In this document: positions 1 through 5,282 of the stretch, piece by piece | How positions within the stretch are numbered: position 1 is the stretch's first letter | Layout: each line of letters opens with the position of its first letter | Assembly (NCBI GenBank): GCA_900321895.1 | Contig: ONYB01000064.1 | Location: 1 to 6,301, forward strand | Length of the DNA stretch: 6,301 nt | Origin: an uncultured Brachyspira sp. | GTDB taxonomy: Bacteria; Cyanobacteriota; Vampirovibrionia; Gastranaerophilales; Gastranaerophilaceae | Direction of reading: 5' to 3' | Position numbers and translations under genes: made by a program | Notes under the pieces: model-generated | What the model saw: the letters and a program-made list of their open reading frames with translations, nothing else | Told to the model about the DNA's origin: nothing | Databases searched by the model: none

Positions 1-116
1 ACTACTTCTCTAAAAGATTTATGACCGTCAGAAATTTTTACACTATCTCTGTAGACCGTCATTATTTTTCCGTCATATACGCATTCACTATCAAGCGTTT
101 TCTCTTCAAATTCCAT
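1..116 (-). CDS. Nudix hydrolase, ADP-ribose pyrophosphatase-like (N-terminal part only)
   Basis: Translating the minus strand from the ATG at 116-114 gives 38 residues plus a partial codon that stay open to the window edge, starting MEFEEKTLDSECVYDGKIMT and ending SFREVV. The pattern 'E-K-T-L-x-S-x-x-V-Y-x-G-K-I ... V-x-I-S-D-G-x-x-x-x-R-E-V-V' matches the N-terminal strand region of ADP-ribose pyrophosphatases (NudF/YqkG type), which precedes the Nudix box. Those enzymes hydrolyse ADP-ribose to AMP and ribose-5-phosphate in the cytosol. The Nudix box itself (G-x5-E-x7-R-E-U-x-E-E-x-G-U) would lie outside the window, so catalytic residues cannot be checked. The gene starts 51 nt after the tadA stop on the same strand and has no obvious Shine-Dalgarno sequence, but it does have a possible extended -10 element close upstream. 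The assignment rests on a short N-terminal match only. Confidence 0.6.
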   Translation of the reverse strand, partial: MEFEEKTLDSECVYDGKIMTVYRDSVKISDGHKSFREV

Positions 117-122
117 AACAGA

Positions 123-131
123 ATTTTATCA
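123..131 (-). promoter_or_regulatory. Possible extended -10 element just upstream of the Nudix gene
   Basis: The minus strand reads TGATAAAAT, an extended -10 (TGn) followed by TAAAAT, the same hexamer as in the promoter of the response regulator. No good -35 box is seen at 16-18 nt. The -10 ends only 6 nt before the ATG at 116, so a transcript from it would be leaderless or nearly so, which fits the lack of a Shine-Dalgarno sequence. In AT-rich DNA such a match can occur by chance. Confidence 0.3.
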
Positions 132-167
132 CAAATCAACTTTTGAGAAAAGTCTGTTTAAAAAAGT

Positions 168-587
168 TCACTTTCGGATTTTTTCAAAACATTCTTTTAA
201 AATTTTGTCACACTCATCCTCATTAATTCCGCCGTAAACTTTAAGCTTTGAATTGGCAAGCTTTCGCAAATCCACCACAGAACCTAATGCACCATAATTT
301 CTGTCATACGAACCGAAATAAACTGCCTTCATGCCGGATTGAATAATTGCCCACGCACACATCGGGCATGGTTCTAAAGTCACATATAATTCACAATCCG
401 AAAGTCGCCAATTCCCGAGTTTTTTTTCCGCCTGACGAATTGCAAGAATTTCGGCATGTGCTGTCACATCTTTTAATTCTTCCTTTTTATTGCAAGCCGA
501 TGAAATTACCTCGCCATTTTTTACTATAACCGCCCCTATTGCAATTTCTTGTCCGCAAGCCTTTGCCGCCTCTATTGCTCGTTGCAT
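168..587 (-). CDS. tadA: tRNA-specific adenosine deaminase (A34 to inosine)
   Basis: This 139-residue cytidine/deoxycytidylate deaminase-fold enzyme most likely deaminates wobble adenosine 34 of tRNA-Arg(ACG) to inosine. The zinc and catalytic motifs are complete: H44-A-E46 (zinc His and proton-shuttle Glu) and P73-C74-P-M-C77 (zinc Cys pair). The stretch around G57-N-W-R-L and L-Y-V-T-L-E-P-C-P-M-C is typical of TadA, as are G-A-L-G-S at 99-103 and the terminal F-x-x-x-R. Guanine deaminases, the nearest alternative, differ at these places. The ATG at 587-585 is the only possible start, because in-frame TAG and TGA codons lie just upstream. It overlaps the kinase stop as TAATG and has GAGG at 598-601 as ribosome binding site. 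The N-terminus is about 6-8 residues shorter than in E. coli, and Trp79 replaces the usual Gly after the second zinc Cys. It ends with TGA. Confidence 0.9.
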   Translation of the reverse strand: MQRAIEAAKACGQEIAIGAVIVKNGEVISSACNKKEELKDVTAHAEILAIRQAEKKLGNWRLSDCELYVTLEPCPMCAWAIIQSGMKAVYFGSYDRNYGALGSVVDLRKLANSKLKVYGGINEDECDKILKECFEKIRK

Positions 588-2272
588 TAAATACTAACCT
601 CATCCGTCGCAAGTTCCAAATCAACTTCCACGCAAAAACCCCATTCTTCATCAGACGAAAGTTTTATAGAACCCTTCATCGCTTCAACAAGCCCTTTAAC
701 GATAAATAACCCCAAACCCGAACCGCGAGTGGTTCTTGTAGTATTATCATCAAGCCTAATAAATTTTTCAAAAAGTGTATTTATCTTATCTTTCGGAATT
801 ATATCGCATTTATTTTTTACAAAAATCTTTGCCATATTGTCCTCAACTATTGCATCAACATAGATTTTCGTATCAGGATAGGCATATTTTGCTGCATTCT
901 CGATAAGGTTTGTAAAAACTTGTTCCAATCTGCCTTTATCGCCCGAAACTTCCGGAAAATCTTCCGACACATTAACGACAATTTCTTTATTATCTTTATT
1001 TTTTATCAACAACAACGCATTTTCGATAACCTCGTAAAGCCAGACACTTTCGACGTTTGTCCGCAATCTCATATCTTCTATATCAGGAATTGTCAACAAA
1101 TCTTCAATCAAATGCTTTAGTCTTTCAGATTGTTCTTTAATAATTCTCAAAGATTTTTGTTTTGTAGCCTCATCAATTTGAATATCCTGCCTCATAAGCC
1201 TTGTCGTATACCCCTGAATGCTTGTTAAAGGAGTTCTTAACTCGTGGCTGACCGTATCTATCAAGTTTGAACGAAATTCATTTAATTTTTTCAACTCAAT
1301 ATTATTTTTCATTAATTGCAAATACGATTTATGAATTTCCCCCGCCATTCTGTTAAACTCAAAAGCAAGAAATATTATTTCGTAAGGAGTGAAAACCGTC
1401 GTCAAAAGCCTAATTTGACGTTCATAATTACCTTTTGAAATAGCTATTATACCTTTAAACAACTGTCTTATATTTATATAAAGATAATAAATATACAATG
1501 CAGTTACAGAAAGGATTACGAGAGTTGCAAAAAGGAATGATAAAATAATTTTTGCCCTATTGTCGTTAATAGCTTTATTTGTAACTCTTTCAGTTGTATT
1601 TACAATAATTGTAATCTTCGGATTTTGCTTGTGAACATAAACAAGCGGTTGATTTTTTACATCTCCGAAAATCACAGGTTTATCTGTTTTAAGATTTTTC
1701 GGCAAAAGTGACATCGTTTCTTTAAAAACACTGTCTGTATAATTATGAGCCGCAATCAATTTACCTTCTGCGGTCATAACATAAATTTGTCTTGCGTCAT
1801 CCTGTAAAGACGAAAATAATTCATCCTGCAAATCTTCTAACGTATACGTTGCAACCAAAAATTTATCTTGTTCTAACGGTATTGAAACGGTAGCTTTGTT
1901 ATCCTCAAGGTTTTTATCATGCTTTTTTTTAAGTTGGGTTTTTCCCTTAATTATTTCCAATTTTTCGCAGTTATCAAAAGTTTTAGCAACCTTATTCAAA
2001 TATTTAGTTTTTTGATAATCATTCGGAAGCTCATTTATGGTAACTGCAACTATTTCAAGACTGTTGTTGATAATATTGGAAAAAAAATCTATCTCATCAG
2101 ACACCATATTTGCTATCAAAACTGCGGATTCACGAAGCTGATAACGCATAGATTGCTGATTTATATTATTGATTATAATACCGCTGACAATCATCGGGAT
2201 TAAGACTGCAAAAAAGAAAACAATCGCAATCTGTTCAACAATTTTCAATCTTTTAAATTTAAAATGTCCCAT
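587..2272 (-). CDS. Membrane sensor histidine kinase (HAMP-HisKA-HATPase_c)
   Basis: This is the sensor of a two-component system with the response regulator directly upstream. Numbered from the ATG at 2272 (561 residues), it has: a transmembrane segment at about 15-34; an extracytoplasmic sensor of roughly 200 residues that looks Cache/PAS-like (its F-L-V-A-T-Y-T and I-Y-V-M-T-A-E-G-K-L-I-A-A strands); a second transmembrane segment at about 240-266; a HAMP linker; and HisKA with phospho-acceptor His343 in S-H-E-L-R-T-P. The HATPase domain has an N box (N-L-I-E-N459-A-A-K-Y), an F box (L-F-E-K-F, 500-504) and a G2 box (R-G-S-G-L-G-L, 516-522). The G1 box is not canonical: D-x-G-x-G is replaced by N487-K-C-D-I. 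A TTG at 2290 would add six residues and overlap the regulator. The ATG at 2272 is preferred because GGAAGG sits 8 nt ahead of it. The ligand is not predictable. Confidence 0.93.
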   Translation of the reverse strand: MGHFKFKRLKIVEQIAIVFFFAVLIPMIVSGIIINNINQQSMRYQLRESAVLIANMVSDEIDFFSNIINNSLEIVAVTINELPNDYQKTKYLNKVAKTFDNCEKLEIIKGKTQLKKKHDKNLEDNKATVSIPLEQDKFLVATYTLEDLQDELFSSLQDDARQIYVMTAEGKLIAAHNYTDSVFKETMSLLPKNLKTDKPVIFGDVKNQPLVYVHKQNPKITIIVNTTERVTNKAINDNRAKIILSFLFATLVILSVTALYIYYLYINIRQLFKGIIAISKGNYERQIRLLTTVFTPYEIIFLAFEFNRMAGEIHKSYLQLMKNNIELKKLNEFRSNLIDTVSHELRTPLTSIQGYTTRLMRQDIQIDEATKQKSLRIIKEQSERLKHLIEDLLTIPDIEDMRLRTNVESVWLYEVIENALLLIKNKDNKEIVVNVSEDFPEVSGDKGRLEQVFTNLIENAAKYAYPDTKIYVDAIVEDNMAKIFVKNKCDIIPKDKINTLFEKFIRLDDNTTRTTRGSGLGLFIVKGLVEAMKGSIKLSSDEEWGFCVEVDLELATDEVSI

Positions 2273-2276
2273 AAAA

Positions 2277-2990
2277 TTAACCTTCCGCAAACGGTGTTAA
2301 TTTGTAACCCACATTTGTAACGGTATGAAGATATTTTGGAGTTTTCGGAGCCGGCTCAATCTTATTACGCAACCCTCCGACATGAACCCTCAACATTCTA
2401 ACATCTTCATTACTGTCATATCCCCAAACTTCATCCAACAAAGTTGCAAGGGTGACAGGATGATTAAAATGCTGCATTAAACTATATAAAATTTCAAATT
2501 CTGTCGGTGTAAGTTTAGTTCGTTTATTAACAACAACACACTCAAGAGTTTCAGGAAAAATCTGGATATCACCGACATTCAAAATTTCATCAGTAATAGA
2601 ATTTTTATCCTCAACCTGATTTCTTCTGAGCAAAACTCTAATTCTCAACAAAACTTCTTGAATATCAAAAGGTTTGACGAGATAATCATCCGCACCGCAA
2701 TCAAAACCTTCTGTTTTATCATCAATCGTACCTTTTGCAGTAAGCATAAGAATTGGTATCGCAAGTTTTGCCTGACGAATATTTTTGGCAACATCAAAAC
2801 CATTCATTTTAGGCATCATTACATCAAGCAAAATCAAGTCATAACTATTGTTTAAAGCCTTATTCAAACCTTCCAAACCGTCTTTTGCAGTGTCCACAAA
2901 ATACCCGCTTTGAGCCACGTCAAATTCCAAAAGTTCTCTGATTTCGTCATCATCATCTACTATTAAGATACGTTTTTGATTTGTTGTCAT
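2277..2990 (-). CDS. OmpR/PhoB-family DNA-binding response regulator
   Basis: This 237-residue cytoplasmic transcription factor is presumably phosphorylated by the kinase encoded immediately downstream. The receiver domain (about 6-120) has the acidic pocket V11-D12-D13, phospho-acceptor Asp56 in L-I-L-L-D-V-M-M-P, Thr84 (L-M-L-T-A) and Lys106 (L-V-K-P-F), so all conserved residues needed for phosphorylation and switching are present. The C-terminal domain (about 138-233) is a winged helix of the OmpR type: L-T-P-T-E-F-E-I-L near 160-168, the recognition-helix region with D-V-R-M-L-R-V-H-V-G-G-L-R-N-K-I near 197-211, and the wing V-T-N-V-G-Y-K-L. The ATG at 2990 is preceded by AAAGGGG at 2995-3001 and by a strong promoter. 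It is the first gene of its transcription unit. Target genes are unknown; a direct repeat over its own promoter suggests autoregulation. Confidence 0.95.
   Translation of the reverse strand: MTTNQKRILIVDDDDEIRELLEFDVAQSGYFVDTAKDGLEGLNKALNNSYDLILLDVMMPKMNGFDVAKNIRQAKLAIPILMLTAKGTIDDKTEGFDCGADDYLVKPFDIQEVLLRIRVLLRRNQVEDKNSITDEILNVGDIQIFPETLECVVVNKRTKLTPTEFEILYSLMQHFNHPVTLATLLDEVWGYDSNEDVRMLRVHVGGLRNKIEPAPKTPKYLHTVTNVGYKLTPFAEG
2281..2286 (-). promoter_or_regulatory. Ribosome binding site deciding the histidine kinase start
   Basis: GGAAGG on the minus strand lies inside the last codons of the response regulator, 8 nt before the ATG at 2272-2270. The alternative TTG at 2290-2288 lies upstream of this site and so cannot use it. 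This supports the 561-residue kinase and translational coupling across the 4-nt gap after the regulator stop. Confidence 0.7.
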
Positions 2991-2994
2991 AATA

Positions 2995-3001
2995 CCCCTT
3001 T
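2995..3001 (-). promoter_or_regulatory. Ribosome binding site of the response regulator
   Basis: AAAGGGG on the minus strand is a good anti-16S match. It lies 4 nt from the ATG at 2990-2988, which is closer than usual, and it supports that start. Confidence 0.6.
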
Positions 3002-3013
3002 GAATTCACACCT

Positions 3014-3042
3014 ATTTTATAAGAATATTTTGAGTTTTTCAA
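3014..3042 (-). promoter_or_regulatory. Sigma70/SigA-type promoter of the regulator-kinase-tadA unit
   Basis: The minus strand has TTGAAA at 3042-3037 (one mismatch to TTGACA), a 17-nt spacer, and TAAAAT at 3019-3014 (one mismatch to TATAAT). The predicted transcription start near 3007 leaves a short leader of about 17 nt that contains the AAAGGGG ribosome binding site. It sits in the largest intergenic gap of the window (2991-3076), between the glycosyltransferase and the response regulator. No strong rho-independent terminator is visible in this gap, so some read-through from the upstream genes is possible. Confidence 0.65.
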
Positions 3043-3054
3043 GATGTTTATCAA
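3034..3054 (-). repeat. Imperfect direct repeat over the -35 box, possible regulator binding site
   Basis: On the minus strand TTGATAAAC (3054-3046) is followed by TTGAAAAAC (3042-3034). Eight of nine positions match, at a 12-nt period, and the second copy includes the -35 hexamer. OmpR/PhoB-family regulators bind tandem direct repeats roughly one helical turn apart, so this could be an autoregulatory site. The AT-rich composition makes a chance repeat plausible. Confidence 0.3.
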
Positions 3055-3076
3055 AAAAGTTTACCAAAAATTGATT

Positions 3077-4387
3077 TTATATTTTTGATTTCATAACTGC
3101 CAGCACTTTATTAACGCACTTTTCCCAAGAAAAATTCTTCGCTCTTTCCAAACCTTTTTGACTACATTCTTTTCTAAAGTTTTCATCAAAATACATTTTT
3201 TCGTAAGCCTCAACGAGTTCTTCATTTTTGTATGGGTCAATCTGAATTCCGGCATCTCCGATAACTTCAGGAAGCGATGAAACATTTGACGTAATAACAG
3301 GACATCCGCATTGCATTGCCTCCAACACAGGCATGCCAAAACCTTCGTAAACAGAAGGATAAACGAACATTTCCGCCCCACTGAATAAAGCCGCCAAGTC
3401 CTCATCATCCACATATCCGATTTTTAGAATTTTGTCTTTATAATCATCGAGGTCGTCGATTTCTTTTTCCAAAAGAGTCAAAAACTTGTCCCAATGTCCA
3501 CCACCAAGCACAAAAACGAAATCGTCAATATTATTCTTTTTAATAAATTCGATAAAATTCTTTATGGCAAAAATCAAATTTTTTCTTGGTTCTAATGAAC
3601 ACAAACTGAAATTGTATTTTTTATCCAAAGGAATATTGTATTTTGCTTTTACCTTGTTTATTTTTTCAATATTTTCTTCATGGTAAAAATTCTCATTTGC
3701 CCCAAGATAAGTAACCTTAATATTTTCAGGGTTTATACTCGGAACATATTTTATAAAATCATTCCTTGTAGAAATTGAATCTGCGAAATAATAATCCTGC
3801 TTATTTATCGTTTCAACAATATCATAAAACCCTTTAAAGTCCTTAAAACATTCTTCACCGTACAGATTTTTCATTATAATCGGGATTGCATCATGCAAAA
3901 ACAAAAATCTTTTAAGTTTTTTATTTTTTCTTATCTCCATCGGAAAAACACCAAATGGTGACAAACAAGCATCAAAATCTTTTATTTTCGTTTCAAAACT
4001 TCGGTCATAAGTAGCAAATTTATCATATATTTTAAATGCTCTATATGTAATAAAACGAGCAACTTTTTTGGCAAAATTATCCTTTTTGTCAGATCTTTTT
4101 TGGCTTATGTAATTCAGATATGAGCAAAAAGATAATAGTGCATTTGTATCACATATTACCTTTATTTGCTCATTATTACCGAGTTCTTTGCAATTAGCCA
4201 AAACATCTTTCAGATACCAGTACCTTCTATAATTGCAATATAGGGTTAACTCAATATCGTCCTTTTTTAGCAACTCTCTATAAAGATTGTACGCAACAAA
4301 AAATATACCACTTCTTTTTGCCGACTTATCAAGCAAAAACGATATAAAACTCGCATCATAAAGAAGTTTTAACTTTTTTTCAGACAT
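3077..4387 (-). CDS. Glycosyltransferase family 4 (group 1, GT-B fold)
   Basis: This 436-residue protein is a retaining nucleotide-sugar-dependent glycosyltransferase, probably acting at the cytoplasmic face in surface polysaccharide or glycolipid synthesis. The N-terminal Rossmann half includes the pattern G27-I-F-F-V-A-Y-N-L at the acceptor side and F-L-H165-D-A-I-P. The C-terminal donor half has L-E-P-R-K-N at 265-270, G-Y-V-D-D-E-D-L near 324-331, Y-P-S-V-Y-E348-G-F-G-M-P-V-L-E356 (the E-x7-E motif of GT4), and C-P-V-I-T-S-N-V-S-S-L-P-E-V-I-G-D-A-G, which contacts the nucleotide. No signal peptide or membrane segment is evident. The start ATG at 4387 has GGAGG at 4392-4396. The gene follows speE by 15 nt and no other polysaccharide gene is nearby. 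The sugar and acceptor cannot be inferred; mannosyltransferase-like proteins share this layout. Confidence 0.9.
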   Translation of the reverse strand: MSEKKLKLLYDASFISFLLDKSAKRSGIFFVAYNLYRELLKKDDIELTLYCNYRRYWYLKDVLANCKELGNNEQIKVICDTNALLSFCSYLNYISQKRSDKKDNFAKKVARFITYRAFKIYDKFATYDRSFETKIKDFDACLSPFGVFPMEIRKNKKLKRFLFLHDAIPIIMKNLYGEECFKDFKGFYDIVETINKQDYYFADSISTRNDFIKYVPSINPENIKVTYLGANENFYHEENIEKINKVKAKYNIPLDKKYNFSLCSLEPRKNLIFAIKNFIEFIKKNNIDDFVFVLGGGHWDKFLTLLEKEIDDLDDYKDKILKIGYVDDEDLAALFSGAEMFVYPSVYEGFGMPVLEAMQCGCPVITSNVSSLPEVIGDAGIQIDPYKNEELVEAYEKMYFDENFRKECSQKGLERAKNFSWEKCVNKVLAVMKSKI

Positions 4388-4391
4388 TTTT

Positions 4392-4396
4392 CCTCC
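4392..4396 (-). promoter_or_regulatory. Strong Shine-Dalgarno of the glycosyltransferase
   Basis: GGAGG followed by four A residues precedes the ATG at 4387-4385. It is the best ribosome binding site in the window. It could allow independent initiation on a message whose upstream speE frame is interrupted. Confidence 0.7.
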
Positions 4397-4402
4397 AGTT
4401 TA

Positions 4403-5254
4403 TTACAAAAGTTCTTTCAAATAATTTGGAAGTGCAAATCTTGCATTGTGGTAATCTCTATTATAGATTTTGCAAGTTTTTACGATATCTTCGTATCTGT
4501 CATCCGCAAAGTAAGACAATGGTTTTACACTTTCTGAACAGAATGCCCAAGCCCAATATCCACCAGGGTATGTCGGAATATTTGATGTATATGTTGAGCA
4601 AACAGGAAATACTTTTTTCAACAAATTATACATTTTTTTAATTTCTTCTTTATTTACAAACGGGCTTTCAGATTGTGCTGCAACAATACCGCCTTCTTTT
4701 AAAGAATTTTTTACATTTGTGTAAAATTCTTCTGTAAACAATCCTTCTCCAGGGCCCATAGGGTCTGTTGAGTCAATCAAAACGATATCAAATTCATTCT
4801 TTTTATCTTTGATATATTCGATTGCGTCCTGAACAAGAATTTCTACTCTTGAGTCAGACAAACCGCAAGAAATTGTCGGAAGATATTTTTTGCAAGCATC
4901 AATAACCATGCCGTCGATTTCGCAAAGAACAACTCTTTCAACAGTTTTATGTTTCTAAACTTCTCTAACAGTACCGCCGTCACCGCCTCCTATTACAAGA
5001 ACTGATTTTGGTGCTTTGTGGTGCATCATCGGAATATGTGAAATCATTTCGTGATAATGGAATTCATCACCTTCGGTCGTCATCATTAAATCATCAAGTG
5101 TTAGAACTCTGCCTAAATCACTTTCTGTTTCAAAAACTTCTACCTTCTGAAAATCTGACTGTTCAGAAAATAAAACTTTTCCGGCTTTAATAGCTATACC
5201 AAAACCCGCAGGTGTAATTTCGTGATAATATCCGTTTTCAATTCCGTTATTCAT
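4403..5254 (-). pseudogene. speE: Spermidine synthase interrupted by one in-frame TAG (codon 100)
   Basis: Polyamine aminopropyltransferase, which transfers the aminopropyl group of decarboxylated SAM to putrescine. Read through the TAG at 4957-4955, the frame has 283 codons, the usual family length, with no frameshift. Before the stop: the N-terminal beta domain with D63-E-F-H-Y-H-E-M and the nucleotide-binding loop V-L-V-I-G-G-G-D-G-G-T-V-R-E-V (85-99). After it: K101-H-K-T-V-E-R-V-V-L-C-E112-I-D (the dcSAM-binding acidic residue), Q142-D-A-I-E-Y, catalytic Asp161 in I-D-S-T-D-P, G-P-G-E-G-L-F, and the C-terminal F-A-L-P-N-Y. The stop separates the dcSAM loop from the catalytic half. The next ATG (4909) has no ribosome binding site and would lose E112, so neither piece should be active. 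The start ATG at 5254 has AAAGGG 9 nt ahead and lies 28 nt after lepA. It could equally be a functional gene carrying a sequencing error. Confidence 0.85.
4955..4957 (-). other. In-frame amber (TAG) codon in speE
   Basis: The plus strand reads 'cta' here. The minus strand codons are GTT TAG AAA CAT, giving E-V-stop-K-H in the conserved segment R-E-V-x-K/R-H that follows the GGGDGG loop. Homologues known to me have Leu (Thermotoga-like) or Thr (E. coli) at this position. TTG to TAG is a single transversion. Flanking codons remain in the same frame. Confidence 0.9.
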
Positions 5255-5282
5255 TTATAATTTCCCTTTCAATAAATAATTT

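Noticed and set aside
138..154. Small hairpin (ACTTTT-CTC-AAAAGT) after tadA as a terminator
   Set aside because: The stem is only 6-7 mostly A-T pairs and no T-tract follows on the minus strand; it is expected by chance in AT-rich DNA.
1919..2203. 94-codon plus-strand open frame opposite the kinase sensor region
   Set aside because: It is antisense to the conserved kinase frame, rich in Phe/Ile/Asn as expected for the complement of an AT-rich gene, and has no domain-like pattern.
2273..2290. TTG at 2290 as the histidine kinase start
   Set aside because: It would overlap the regulator by 14 nt and lies upstream of the GGAAGG site that is correctly spaced for the ATG at 2272.
3020..3076. Rho-independent terminator after the glycosyltransferase
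   Set aside because: Only 4-5 bp AT-rich stems (such as ATCAA/TTGAT) were found, with no GC-rich stem followed by a T-run.
3091..3414. 107-codon open frame on the minus strand inside the glycosyltransferase
   Set aside because: It lies entirely within a confidently identified gene in another frame, has no recognisable motifs and no own ribosome binding site.
4426..4641. 71-codon plus-strand open frame opposite speE
   Set aside because: It is antisense to a conserved coding sequence and has no motif or regulatory signal supporting expression.
4403..4909. Independent short methyltransferase-like gene starting at the ATG at 4909
   Set aside because: The 15 codons upstream of this ATG, back to the TAG, continue the SpeE sequence including the E-I-D motif, and there is no ribosome binding site at 4909. 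It is the second part of speE.
4903..4960. Frameshift or programmed ribosomal slippage in speE
   Set aside because: The frame is identical on both sides of the TAG and every codon across the junction matches the family, so no shift is needed.
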